Shown here: positions 26,204-35,666 of the stretch, in pieces
Layout of the letters: every line of letters starts with the position of its first letter
How positions within the stretch are numbered: position 1 is the first letter of the stretch
NCBI RefSeq assembly: GCF_001636695.1
Contig: NZ_LGEL01000031.1
Location: 62,001-126,000 of the forward strand
DNA from: Pedobacter panaciterrae
GTDB taxonomy: Bacteria; Bacteroidota; Bacteroidia; Sphingobacteriales; Sphingobacteriaceae
Reading direction: 5' to 3'
Length of the DNA stretch: 64,000 nucleotides
Made by a program: the position numbers and the translations under genes
The notes under the pieces: generated by a model
Databases searched by the model: none
Told to the model about the DNA's origin: nothing
The model's input: the letters and a program-made list of their open reading frames with translations, nothing else

Positions 26204-29017
26204 TTAATAGATACATTCGTCTGCTAAATAAAGTATGGATTCATAATTTTCCCCCACTGCATCAGACATTGCCATTTCGCAGGTTTTAGCACTGGAATAA
26301 TAGCCTGAATAAACAGTACTCCTGACCTCAGCTGCTTCAAATGCAGTTGCAGATTTAGTAAGTTCAGGAAAAAGAAAGCCCCTGTCGCCGGCCATTCCAC
26401 AACATCCGGCGGTTAAGGGCACATCCACTTTATCAGCAAAATGCCCCGCAAGCCGCAACAACTTATCCTCTAATCCCATTTTTTTTAAGGTACATACCGG
26501 ATGCAACACAATATTGTTCTTTTTATGGATGGACTTTAATTTTGGAACTACGTAATCAAACAAATAATCTATACTATCAATAATACTTAACTGATCAAAA
26601 TAAGCTTTATTCTCATCCGTTAGTACTGCCCTGGAATGCTGTAAGGTATGGGTACATGAGCTTACATCCAGCACTATCGGAAATTTTCCGCCAGAAGTCC
26701 ACTTCCAGAGCTTTTTTATTGTTTCATTGGAAGTATATACATAAGCATCACTATAACCTTTCGAAGAAAATAGCTGACCACAGCACATACCATTAATCTG
26801 CTCAGGAATCAGAACCTTAATTCCCGCTTTAACAGACACGCTCATAAACGTTTCCGGAACACTTTTCTTTCCATCTTTTGCACCGCCCATCATCCGGTTA
26901 ATACAGGTTGGAAAATACACCACAGCGCCTTCTTCATTTCCTTCAATCCGTCCTTTTGTACTCTTCAACTGATTACTCCATAAAGGAATGGCAGGAATGA
27001 TCTTTTTAAGCCCTCGGGTAACATTCTTCATCGTTGATTCACCAAAAATATGATTGAAATACTCACCCACCTTAACAGCCAACTCAAGTATATTGGCTGT
27101 TATACCAAAATTTTTAGCGACTGTTAAAGCCAGGCCATTTGATATTTTATTATGGTTTTCTCTTCTTAATCTTTTTACAAGGTCACCAGTATTGATATCC
27201 ACCGGACAGGCCGTTGCACATAATCCATCTACTGCGCAGGTATCAAGTCCATCATACTGGTATTGATCAACGAGCAGATCAAATTCTTTTTTATTTCCGG
27301 TTGATGTTAAAGATGCAAGCTCCCGCCTCACTACAATTCTTTGTCTCGGTGTAAGTGTGATATTACGACTTGGGCACTTATGTTCACAATAGCCACATTC
27401 TATGCATTTATCCACCTCTTGCTCTATCGAAGGCAAAGGTTTTAAATTTGCAATATGCGCTTTTTTGTTTTTGTTGATGATAACGCCTGGATTTAAGAGG
27501 TTTTGAGGATCGAGGACTTTCTTTAGGGTTTTCATGATCCGGTAAGCCTCCGTTCCCCATTCTGTCTCTATAAAAGGAGCCATATTCCGCCCGGTTCCAT
27601 GTTCTGCTTTCAGAGTACCATCGTAAGTTTCTACCACCAGTTTCACTACATCCTGCATAAACAGGTCATAGCGTTCAATATCACTGGCTGTATGGAAAGC
27701 CTGGGTTACGACAAAGTGAATATTTCCGTCTTTTGCGTGACCAAAGATGATCGCTTCATGATATTCATGCTTTTTAAACAGCTTTTGCAGATCAAGAATA
27801 GCATCTCCAAGTTTGGTTACAGGGAAAGCAATATCCTCCAAAATCACAGTAGTACCACTTGCTCTAACAGCACCAACCGCAGGGAACATTCCTTTACGAA
27901 GTTTCCAAAAGAAAGCCTGCTCTAGAGTATCTTCTGTGAACAAAGGTGTTTCAAGCATGAGTAAATTAGTTGCAGCTTCCAGAAACAAATTTTTCTTGGC
28001 ATGCAGTTCTTCCAGGCTATTGGCCTGAAATTCTACGAGCAGAGCAGCAGCAGTTTCCGATAAAGTCTTTAATCTTTCCGGAACTCCTTTTAAACTTTCT
28101 ATAGACCGCAGCGAAGCCCTGTCCATCAACTCTACGGCTTCAGCTCCTGAAACCGTTAAAGGAATAATGGCCTGACAAGCAGCATAAATATCCGGGAAAT
28201 ATAAAAACCCTGTAGTTTTAAAGGCATAATCAGGAACTGTTTCCATAACTGCCTCAGCAATAAAACCAAGTGTACCCTCTGCACCTATTAAAAGATGGGC
28301 AAGTACATCAAGTGGGTGTACATAATCAATAAAAGAATTCAGTGAGTAGCCTACCGTATTCTTGGTCTGATACTTCCTACGGATCAGTTCATAGAGCTCA
28401 GTATTACGGGTTAGCTGGTCCTGAATATCCTTTACAGCATTGCAGATTTGAATACACTCCAACTCAAATCTGCCATAGTCTGCTTCATTTTCTGTCGTAA
28501 AGGTTTTCCCATCGGGCAAAACAAAACGGATGTGCTTAGTTGTATGATAAGAATTAAGTTTAACGCCGCAGCACATACCGCTAGAATTGTTAGAAAGAAT
28601 ACCACCCATCATTGCTGCATCAATACTTGATGGATCAGGCCCAATCTTTCTTTTGTACTTTTTTAAATGGCCATTAACCATGCTTCCTGTAATTCCGGGC
28701 TGAACCCTTACAGTGTTTCCATTGTCTTCAACCTTTATTTTATTCCAATATTGGCTCAAATCAACCAGAATACCATCGGTAATTGACTGTCCTGAAAGAC
28801 TGGTACCACCCGTCCTGAATGTCAGAGGAACCTGATACTTGTGTGAAAACCTAAACAAAGCGATAATCTCTGATTCAGCAACAGGTTGTACAACAGCCTT
28901 TGGCCTTAAATAATAAAATCCGGCATCCGATGCATAAGCCACCAGATCGATCAATCTTGTTTTAATCCGATCCCCCGGTAAAAATTCTTTTAAACTATGG
29001 CCTATATCCTTTAACAT
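26204..29017 (-). CDS. FAD-linked oxidase fused to Fe-S domain (D-2-hydroxyacid dehydrogenase type)
   Basis: 937 residues. FAD-binding part about 40-260 (FRTGGTSLSGQSITDG, GPDPSSIDAAMMGGI), FAD-oxidase C-terminal domain about 265-510, then a Fe-S part: C538-x2-C541-x2-C544-x3-C548, a second group C594...C600...C604-P, and two CCG motifs (C745-C746 in GMCCGQ, C872-C873 in AGCCGM). The layout equals the fused D-lactate/D-2-hydroxyglutarate dehydrogenase family (Dld/glycolate oxidase D plus F). It would feed electrons from a 2-hydroxyacid to the respiratory chain, giving the final lactate or glycolate step of the pathway. It starts 36 bases after the SDR gene. Confidence 0.88.
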   Translation of the reverse strand: MLKDIGHSLKEFLPGDRIKTRLIDLVAYASDAGFYYLRPKAVVQPVAESEIIALFRFSHKYQVPLTFRTGGTSLSGQSITDGILVDLSQYWNKIKVEDNGNTVRVQPGITGSMVNGHLKKYKRKIGPDPSSIDAAMMGGILSNNSSGMCCGVKLNSYHTTKHIRFVLPDGKTFTTENEADYGRFELECIQICNAVKDIQDQLTRNTELYELIRRKYQTKNTVGYSLNSFIDYVHPLDVLAHLLIGAEGTLGFIAEAVMETVPDYAFKTTGFLYFPDIYAACQAIIPLTVSGAEAVELMDRASLRSIESLKGVPERLKTLSETAAALLVEFQANSLEELHAKKNLFLEAATNLLMLETPLFTEDTLEQAFFWKLRKGMFPAVGAVRASGTTVILEDIAFPVTKLGDAILDLQKLFKKHEYHEAIIFGHAKDGNIHFVVTQAFHTASDIERYDLFMQDVVKLVVETYDGTLKAEHGTGRNMAPFIETEWGTEAYRIMKTLKKVLDPQNLLNPGVIINKNKKAHIANLKPLPSIEQEVDKCIECGYCEHKCPSRNITLTPRQRIVVRRELASLTSTGNKKEFDLLVDQYQYDGLDTCAVDGLCATACPVDINTGDLVKRLRRENHNKISNGLALTVAKNFGITANILELAVKVGEYFNHIFGESTMKNVTRGLKKIIPAIPLWSNQLKSTKGRIEGNEEGAVVYFPTCINRMMGGAKDGKKSVPETFMSVSVKAGIKVLIPEQINGMCCGQLFSSKGYSDAYVYTSNETIKKLWKWTSGGKFPIVLDVSSCTHTLQHSRAVLTDENKAYFDQLSIIDSIDYLFDYVVPKLKSIHKKNNIVLHPVCTLKKMGLEDKLLRLAGHFADKVDVPLTAGCCGMAGDRGFLFPELTKSATAFEAAEVRSTVYSGYYSSAKTCEMAMSDAVGENYESILYLADECIY

Positions 29018-29053
29018 ATTGTCCTAAATAATTAGCATTTGCCTGGCAGCTAT

Positions 29054-29827
29054 TTAATTATTTAAACGTGTAAATCCGCCATCTATTGGATAATCAGACC
29101 CCGTAATGAACGAAGCCTCATCTGAACATAGGTACAATGCCAAATGAGCAATTTCCTCTGGCTTTGCCATACGTCCGATAGGTTGCGTTGCAGCCAGTTT
29201 ATTGAACATTTCCTGCTCATTACCAGGATAATTCTTTGCCAGAAATCCGTCTACGAAAGGCGTATGTACCCTGGCAGGAGATATACTATTACAGCGAATA
29301 TTATATTTCAGGTAATCCTTGGCAATAGACAGAGTCATCCCAAGTACTGCACCTTTAGTCATACTGTAGGCAAACCGATCCGGAAGCCCAACCAAAGAAG
29401 CTACAGAGGTCATATTAAGAATAACTCCTCCTTTATTCTTCATGAACGGAACAGTCGCACTAACTGCATGAAAAACCCCCTTCACATTCACAGAGAGTAA
29501 TCTGTCAAAGTCCTCAGTACTTGTATTTTCTGCGTTACCGATATGAGATATACCCGCATTATTCACCAGAATATCTATGCTACCTCTTTCTGATACTATT
29601 TCATCAACAGTTGAATTAACTTGCTGCTGATCTGAGATACTACATTTTTTAAAATGCGCATTTCCACCATGGAGATTAACTAAATTCATCGTATCCAATG
29701 CACCTGAACTATCAATATCTATAATATACACTTTCGCTCCCTGGGCTGCAAATAGCAAAGCCATTGCCTTACCAATTCCACTTCCTCCTCCCGTAATCAG
29801 GGCCGTTTTCCCATTAAGTTTAAACAT
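29054..29827 (-). CDS. Short-chain dehydrogenase (possible ketodeoxy-sugar-acid dehydrogenase)
   Basis: 257 residues, classical SDR. ITGGGSGIG at residues 11-19, NNAG near 91, MTSVASL with the catalytic serine, and YSMTK. IDIDSSG after strand 2 (aspartates at the strand end) favours NAD. Its place next to an IlvD/EDD dehydratase resembles non-phosphorylating L-fucose/L-rhamnose routes, where an SDR oxidises the 2-keto-3-deoxy acid. The specific substrate is inferred. It starts 4 bases after the stop of the isomerase gene. Confidence 0.8.
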   Translation of the reverse strand: MFKLNGKTALITGGGSGIGKAMALLFAAQGAKVYIIDIDSSGALDTMNLVNLHGGNAHFKKCSISDQQQVNSTVDEIVSERGSIDILVNNAGISHIGNAENTSTEDFDRLLSVNVKGVFHAVSATVPFMKNKGGVILNMTSVASLVGLPDRFAYSMTKGAVLGMTLSIAKDYLKYNIRCNSISPARVHTPFVDGFLAKNYPGNEQEMFNKLAATQPIGRMAKPEEIAHLALYLCSDEASFITGSDYPIDGGFTRLNN

Positions 29828-29831
29828 AATC

Positions 29832-30674
29832 TTAGTTAATTTTATCAGCCGCTGAATTGAAATAAGTCAATGTTTGTTTAACATCCTCAAGGTTATCACT
29901 CATGTTGTGTTCACATTCAACGTTAACAAACCCACTGAACTTTTGCTTTTTAAGCTCTTTAATTACTCCGGAGAAATTTATGGAACCTGTTCCAAGCTCA
30001 ACATCATTACCAGCTTTATCTACGTCTTTAAGATGGATCGCAATCACGTGACCTGAAAGAATTTCCAGACATTTTACCGGATCTAAACCACTTCTAACCC
30101 AGTGACCAAGATCTGCGCACGCGCCAATATTCTTATGTCCTTTTGTTGCAGCCAACACAGCATCAGGATGCCAGTAAACACTGCTTCCTTTAACATGCTG
30201 ATGAATGGCAACCTTAATTTTATATACTCCTGCCAAACTATCAACCATATCCAGTAAATCCTGTCTCGGTTCACACACCAGGAATTTCAAACCCAACTTA
30301 CGTCCCATCTCAAAATATCTTTTCCACTCGGCTTCATTATTCGCATCACCAACGTACATTGATGACATTTTAAGTCCATTATCTTTTAGTTTTTTTTGCA
30401 ATAGGGCCATTCCCTCTGCATCCAGATCTCCCATCGCTTTATTCTTGAAATCCGGACCAAGGTTATAAAAAGAAAATCCCTCGACATATTTAACACCACT
30501 TTGAGCAGCCATTTTAAGGGCTTTATCTAAGCCATGCTGGTTAAAAGTATAAAGGGCTACTCCGGTTTTCCATTTAACATTTGCTGGCTTACCACCGAAT
30601 TTCCCTTTATAAGTAAATGCCGTAAGGGCAAATGCAGCTAGTACCAGCAGCATGTATTTAGATGTTGTTTTCAT
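29832..30674 (-). CDS. Exported sugar phosphate isomerase/epimerase-like TIM barrel
   Basis: The ATG at 30672-30674 begins a signal peptide (MKTTSKYMLLVLAAFALTAF); the longer frame from 30767 overlaps the upstream gene and is less likely. About 280 residues. GVALYTFNQHGLDKALKMAA, VECEHNMSDN, HQHVKGSSVYWHPD and IHLKDVDKAGNDVELGTG fit the AP endonuclease 2/xylose isomerase-like barrel, with metal ligands from E, D and H. A signal peptide means it acts outside the cytoplasm, which is unusual for a sugar isomerase; related exported Bacteroidetes proteins act on 3-keto-glycosides. Function here is not certain. It starts 52 bases after the SDR at 30727. Confidence 0.8.
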   Translation of the reverse strand: MKTTSKYMLLVLAAFALTAFTYKGKFGGKPANVKWKTGVALYTFNQHGLDKALKMAAQSGVKYVEGFSFYNLGPDFKNKAMGDLDAEGMALLQKKLKDNGLKMSSMYVGDANNEAEWKRYFEMGRKLGLKFLVCEPRQDLLDMVDSLAGVYKIKVAIHQHVKGSSVYWHPDAVLAATKGHKNIGACADLGHWVRSGLDPVKCLEILSGHVIAIHLKDVDKAGNDVELGTGSINFSGVIKELKKQKFSGFVNVECEHNMSDNLEDVKQTLTYFNSAADKIN

Positions 30675-30726
30675 TCTGTCTTTTTTATTTGTATATCGTT
30701 TTATGTTCATAGCTTTTATATCGGGA

Positions 30727-31500
30727 TCAGGGTGATGGACTTGTTGCCGTCCATCCTCCGTCAACAATCAAGCTTTGTCCCGTAATGTGCCTTGCATGAT
30801 CAGAAACCAGAAAAAGTGCTGCTGCTGCAATATCACTTGTAAGGGCTGGTCTCCCCATAGGCGTAATTTCGGACCAAATCCTGTTATAATTTGGATCCTC
30901 CATTGTTCTTTCTGTAAGCGTTGCGCCTGGTGCAACGGTATTTACATTGATTTTGAATGGCGCCAGTTCCAGCACCAGATTACGTGCAAGCATTTCAAGC
31001 GCAGCCTTAGTCATACCATAAGCTGCCAGATCTTTATGTGCCTGGTGCCCGGTTACTGATGAAGTAAAAAGAATTGACCCACCTGTACCTTGTTTTCTCA
31101 TCTGTTTGGCCGCTGCCTGTGTAAGAAAAAAAGTTCCGGCCAGATTTACATCCAGCACCCGATGTAGCGATGCAGGGGGATAGTCAAAAAAATCGCCAAA
31201 TAACGTAATGCCGGCATTGGCAATAACGATATCAATACAACCGTACCTGTCTGCAGCGACCGCAGTCATCTTTTCAATAAATGACAGATCACTTGAATCT
31301 CCTGGGCAGGCGATACAATTACCCCCATCCTTAGAAACCTTAAGGCTTGCTTCATGAGCAAGATCTTCATCAATATCATTTAGAAATACGACGGCACCCT
31401 GTTTTGCCAGTTGTCGGCAGATTTCAAAACCTATTCCCTGGCCGGCTCCGGTTACAATAGCCACTTTACCAGTAAATCCATAGTTATTTATATGCTTCAT
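30727..31500 (-). CDS. Short-chain dehydrogenase (sugar dehydrogenase candidate)
   Basis: 257 residues. VTGAGQGIG near 16-24, NAGIT near 94, SSVTGHQAHKDLAAYGMTKAAL with the catalytic Ser, Tyr and Lys, and VDGGWTATSPSP at the end. LNDIDED after strand 2 favours NAD. It lies 15 bases downstream of the dehydratase gene. In analogous pathways a second SDR is the L-fucose, L-rhamnose or similar sugar dehydrogenase. Which of the two SDRs does which step cannot be told from sequence. Confidence 0.82.
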   Translation of the reverse strand: MKHINNYGFTGKVAIVTGAGQGIGFEICRQLAKQGAVVFLNDIDEDLAHEASLKVSKDGGNCIACPGDSSDLSFIEKMTAVAADRYGCIDIVIANAGITLFGDFFDYPPASLHRVLDVNLAGTFFLTQAAAKQMRKQGTGGSILFTSSVTGHQAHKDLAAYGMTKAALEMLARNLVLELAPFKINVNTVAPGATLTERTMEDPNYNRIWSEITPMGRPALTSDIAAAALFLVSDHARHITGQSLIVDGGWTATSPSP

Positions 31501-31515
31501 CTTCCATAAATATGT

Positions 31516-33228
31516 TTAATGAGAATCGCGGGTAACAGCGCTACCTGAATGCCCCTTTAAAAAGTCAAAATCAGCACCCAGATGTGCCTGTTCAACATGA
31601 TCTGTATAGAGCTTTGCATACCCCCTTGAAAATGGATTTGGTTGCTGAGCCAGCAGACTCCTTCGTCTATCTAGTTCCTCCTGCGCTACCAAAAGATTCA
31701 ATGTTCTATTGGGAACGTCAAGCTGAATCTGGTCACCATCAAGAACAAGGGCAATGGTTCCACCAGCAGCTGTTTCAGGAGAAACATGCAATACCACAGT
31801 TCCAAATCCAGTTCCGCTCATTCGTCCATCTGATATCCTGACCATATCCTTAACCCCCTTTTCCAATAGCTTTTTCGGTAGCCCCATATTTCCTACCTCT
31901 GGCATACCAGGATAACCTTTGGGACCAACATTTTTTAGCACCAGAACACTATTTTCATCAACCGGCAGATCCGGGTCATCTATTCTTAATTTGTAATCTT
32001 CAATATTTTCAAACACAACAGCTATTCCGGTATGCTGCATTAATCTTGGATCTGCAGCAGATGGTTTTATGATCCCTCCTGCCTCACATAAATTACCTTT
32101 CAATACGGCGACACCTGAATCCGGCTTAATTGGTTCCTCAAACGACGATATCACTGTTCTGTTTAAGGTTCTGGCGAGTTTCAGATTATCAATTAACGTT
32201 TTGCCGTTTGCTGTTAGACAAGTGGCATCAAGATAACGTTCAATTTCTTTCATTACTGCCGGCAATCCTCCTGCATAATAAAGATCCTCCATAAAATAAT
32301 CTCCTGAAGGTTGAAGATTAGCAATCAGTGGGATATTTTCGGAGAATCTATCAAAGTCATCGATGGTCATTGGTATCCCCACCCTGCCTGCAATGGCAAG
32401 CAGATGAATTACAAAATTTGTGGAACCACCTATAGCAGCGTTTACCTTTATAGCATTCTCAAAAGCAGCGCGTGTAAGTATATCAGAAGGCTTCAGGTCT
32501 TCTTTTACCATCTCCACAATACGCCTTCCTGAAAGCTGCGCAAGTACCTTTCTGTTTGAATCTGCAGCAGGAATTGCTGCATTTTCGGGCAAAGAGAGCC
32601 CTAAGGACTCTACCATACAAGCCATAGATGAAGCCGTTCCCATAACGGCACAATGACCACGACTACGACACATTCCTGCTTCTGCCAGATTCAGTTCCTC
32701 TTCAGTCATAATACCTGAACGGACATTTTCCGAGAACCTCCAAATGTCACTGGTACCAATATCCCTTCCCTCATACTTTCCGGTAAGCATTGCGCCTCCC
32801 GAAACCACGATAGCAGGAAGATCAACACTACATGCCCCCATAACAAGTGCCGGTGTAGTTTTATCGCAGCCACACATCAGTACTACACCATCTAACGGAT
32901 TTGCTCTGATTGATTCTTCCACGTCCATGCTTACTAAATTACGGTAAAGCATTGCCGTAGGCTTTATGAGTGTTTCTCCTAAAGACATCACCGGAAACTC
33001 AAGCGGCAACCCACCAGCTTCAATTACACCTCTCTTTACCGATTCAGCAAGTTCCCTGAAATGTGCATTGCAAGGTGTAAGCTCAGACCATGTATTGCAA
33101 ATACCTATTACCGGCTTACCATGAAACTCATCTGCAGGAATTCCCTGATTTTTCATCCAGGCTCTGTAAATAAACCCGTCCTTACCTTTTTTTCCAAACC
33201 ATTGCTGGCTTCTTAATATTTTATCCAT
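31516..33228 (-). CDS. IlvD/Edd family sugar-acid dehydratase
   Basis: 570 residues. Three cluster ligands fit the 2Fe-2S sugar-acid dehydratases: C53 (ELTPCNAH), C121 (MCGCDKTTPA) and C193 (SRGHCAVMGTAS). Spacings 68 and 72 nearly equal those of Rhizobium L-arabinonate dehydratase (Cys59, 127, 200; 68 and 73), not dihydroxyacid dehydratase. The enzyme would remove water from an aldonic acid to form a 2-keto-3-deoxy acid. It starts 57 bases after the PQQ dehydrogenase stop, in a same-strand cluster. The exact sugar (arabinonate, xylonate, fuconate or galactonate) is unknown. Confidence 0.88.
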   Translation of the reverse strand: MDKILRSQQWFGKKGKDGFIYRAWMKNQGIPADEFHGKPVIGICNTWSELTPCNAHFRELAESVKRGVIEAGGLPLEFPVMSLGETLIKPTAMLYRNLVSMDVEESIRANPLDGVVLMCGCDKTTPALVMGACSVDLPAIVVSGGAMLTGKYEGRDIGTSDIWRFSENVRSGIMTEEELNLAEAGMCRSRGHCAVMGTASSMACMVESLGLSLPENAAIPAADSNRKVLAQLSGRRIVEMVKEDLKPSDILTRAAFENAIKVNAAIGGSTNFVIHLLAIAGRVGIPMTIDDFDRFSENIPLIANLQPSGDYFMEDLYYAGGLPAVMKEIERYLDATCLTANGKTLIDNLKLARTLNRTVISSFEEPIKPDSGVAVLKGNLCEAGGIIKPSAADPRLMQHTGIAVVFENIEDYKLRIDDPDLPVDENSVLVLKNVGPKGYPGMPEVGNMGLPKKLLEKGVKDMVRISDGRMSGTGFGTVVLHVSPETAAGGTIALVLDGDQIQLDVPNRTLNLLVAQEELDRRRSLLAQQPNPFSRGYAKLYTDHVEQAHLGADFDFLKGHSGSAVTRDSH

Positions 33229-33285
33229 GTTATGGTTTTATTATGTACATGAAGTGTTAACTATATCTTACATTCATAAAAACGA

Positions 33286-35508
33286 CTATTTTCCCGGTAA
33301 AGCAAATGCAACATAGGCATCACTTGACTTACCACCCCATTTTGACCCACCACAAGCGATCACAACGAATTGTTTGCCATCTACCTGGTAAACCGCAGGG
33401 GTTGCCACTCCGGAAGCAGGAAGATCAGTTTCAAAAAGGATTTTTCCGTTCTTTTTGTTGATTGCCCTGAATTTGCCATCTGCCGTAGCACCAATAAATA
33501 TCAATCCTCCGGAAGTGACAACCGGACCACCATAATTCTCGCGCCCTGTAGTAGGTATCCCCTTTTTCTTTAACTCTTCAAATTCACCAAAAGGAATTTT
33601 CCAGACATATTTCCCAGTCTTCAGATCAATCGCATTTAAAGTCCCCCATGGTGGACTAATAGCGGGATATCCTTCCTTGGTAAGGAACTTATTATATCCT
33701 GTCGACCCGAATGAAGGTTTAGCTTTTTTTGCAGTTATAGCCTCTGATGGGCCAGTATAAGTTTTCTCCTGCTCGGATTTCAAATCCAGTATAAAGGAAC
33801 CAATTGCGGTCTTTTCTTCTTTTGTAAGGTGGTTAAAACCAGGCATCATCCTTCTTCCTGTTGACAGTAACTCTGTAAACTGATTAAGGTTATACTTTTT
33901 ACCAACACCAACTATCGAAGGATAATCGCCAGCACCAAGACGCTCAGGTCCATGGCACACCATGCAATGTTTATTATAAAGTGCAGCACCTGCTTCGAGA
34001 TTTGTGCGTACCGCAGCTTTTGGTGCTTCATTCTCAATTAAGTTCAGCACCCATGCCATCTCGTTTGCGTTGACGTATAAAATACTTGATTCAGGATCAA
34101 ATGCTGGTCCTCCCCATTCACCGCCACCATCATAACCAGGAAAGATTATTGTTCCTTCTTTAGTAGGCGGGGTATATATGCCTTGCGAGCGATAGGTTTT
34201 AAATCTTCTTTTTATATCCTGATAAGATGAATCGCTCACCAAAGTGTTTAGATCATTTTCAGTTAATATTTGCCTTGCAAATGGCTTAGGTAAAACCGGA
34301 AAGGGCTGAGTTGGCCAAAGTTTCTCACCCGCAATTGGCGTATTTGTCGGGACCTTTCTTTCAACAATAGGGAACAGCGGCTTACCAGTTGCACGTTCAA
34401 ATACAAAGATTAAACCTGTTTTAGTAGTTTGTGCAACGGCATCTACCTTTTTACCATTGTGCATTATAGTTGCCAGAATCGGAGGACTTGAGATATCCAT
34501 GTCCCATACGTCATGGTGGACAGTTTGAAAATGCCACCTTAATTTCCCGGTTACTGCATCGATTGCAAGTACACTATTTGCATAAAGCCCTTTACCTAAA
34601 CGGTCTCCGCCATAAAAATCGTTTGTTGGATTGCCCGTACCGGCAAAAAGAATCCCTCTTTTTTCATCAAGACTGAAACCCGACCAGCTATTTGTTGACC
34701 CCATACGCTTATAAGCAGTTTTATCTTCCCATGTCTCATAACCTGGTTCTCCCGGATGAGGAATGGTATGAAAAACCCATTTCTGCTGCCCAGTCTTTAC
34801 ATCAAAAGCACGAATATAGCCTGGTGTTTCCTCGCCTACATAACCACTTAGAAAGAATAGATTCTTAAAAATCATTACAGGAGACGTTGGAGCAATAAAA
34901 ACTTTACTTTCATCTCTTCCCAAACCTTTCCTCAGATCTATCCCGCCATCCTTTCCAAATGAGGAGACGAGTTTCCCTGTTATTGCATTTACCGCAAAAG
35001 CAATTGGCCCCACGGTATATATGATTCGTTTATCTGATCCCTCTTCCCAATAAGCCACTCCCCTGTTCATGTTCACACTATTGCGGTGCCAGGTTTTGTT
35101 CTCTGTGGAATCGGCCGGATCGAAATTCCATTTTTCTTTGCCGGTTGCTGCGTCAATAGCAAAAAGCTTTAATTTCGGAGAAACACCGTATAAAACATTA
35201 TTAACAATAATGGGATTGCATTGAATGGAGCCAAATCTTGTTTTATCATTATTCTCGGAATGGTAAATCCAGGCAACTTCCAGTTTACTCACATTTGAGG
35301 TATCAATCTGCCTCAGATTAGCATATTTAATATTTTCACGGCTTCCACCCGTCACCTTCCAACTTTTATACTTACCTGTAGTATCTGCAAAAGCTGTAAC
35401 TGAATTGAAAGAGGAAACTGATATTGACCTGATTTTATCACTTTTATAAGCCAGGAGAACTCCCGAAAGAACCAGCAATCCCAAAAGATGCTTTTTACTA
35501 ACCTTCAT
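33286..35508 (-). CDS. PQQ-dependent membrane-linked sugar/alcohol dehydrogenase with cytochrome c domain
   Basis: 740 residues. A single N-terminal hydrophobic segment (about 8-22) exports the protein. Eight-bladed propeller repeats are seen (GKEKWNF, GKLRWHFQTVHHDVWDMD, GKYVWKIPFGE). Between blades near residue 510 a cytochrome c is inserted: C515-M-V-C518-H519-G, with the likely methionine ligand in RRMMPGFN. The insert matches Bacteroidetes and acidobacterial quinoprotein glucose/aldose dehydrogenases. It oxidises an aldose or alcohol in the periplasm, passing electrons via heme c. It heads the cluster and has direct repeats (AAATTACCC) upstream. Confidence 0.88.
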   Translation of the reverse strand: MKVSKKHLLGLLVLSGVLLAYKSDKIRSISVSSFNSVTAFADTTGKYKSWKVTGGSRENIKYANLRQIDTSNVSKLEVAWIYHSENNDKTRFGSIQCNPIIVNNVLYGVSPKLKLFAIDAATGKEKWNFDPADSTENKTWHRNSVNMNRGVAYWEEGSDKRIIYTVGPIAFAVNAITGKLVSSFGKDGGIDLRKGLGRDESKVFIAPTSPVMIFKNLFFLSGYVGEETPGYIRAFDVKTGQQKWVFHTIPHPGEPGYETWEDKTAYKRMGSTNSWSGFSLDEKRGILFAGTGNPTNDFYGGDRLGKGLYANSVLAIDAVTGKLRWHFQTVHHDVWDMDISSPPILATIMHNGKKVDAVAQTTKTGLIFVFERATGKPLFPIVERKVPTNTPIAGEKLWPTQPFPVLPKPFARQILTENDLNTLVSDSSYQDIKRRFKTYRSQGIYTPPTKEGTIIFPGYDGGGEWGGPAFDPESSILYVNANEMAWVLNLIENEAPKAAVRTNLEAGAALYNKHCMVCHGPERLGAGDYPSIVGVGKKYNLNQFTELLSTGRRMMPGFNHLTKEEKTAIGSFILDLKSEQEKTYTGPSEAITAKKAKPSFGSTGYNKFLTKEGYPAISPPWGTLNAIDLKTGKYVWKIPFGEFEELKKKGIPTTGRENYGGPVVTSGGLIFIGATADGKFRAINKKNGKILFETDLPASGVATPAVYQVDGKQFVVIACGGSKWGGKSSDAYVAFALPGK

Positions 35509-35600
35509 TTTAAAAATATTTGTGTGTGTTATTTGAATGCCAAAAAATACGCCTAATTAAGAGATAAAGGTATCTTCATTCTTTCATTGCGACTATCATG

Positions 35601-35630
35601 AAATTACCCGTACATATCTTAAAATTACCC
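35601..35630. promoter_or_regulatory. Direct repeats upstream of PQQ dehydrogenase, AraC-type operator candidate
   Basis: AAATTACCC at 35601-35609 and again at 35622-35630, 21 bases apart start to start (two helical turns), about 92 to 122 bases upstream of the dehydrogenase start. This spacing is the one used by AraC dimers on direct half-sites. The cupin-AraC gene at the far end of the cluster is the likely binder. Confidence 0.45.
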
Positions 35631-35666
35631 TATTAATTTGCTAGCTTAACCTTTATATAAAAAGAA

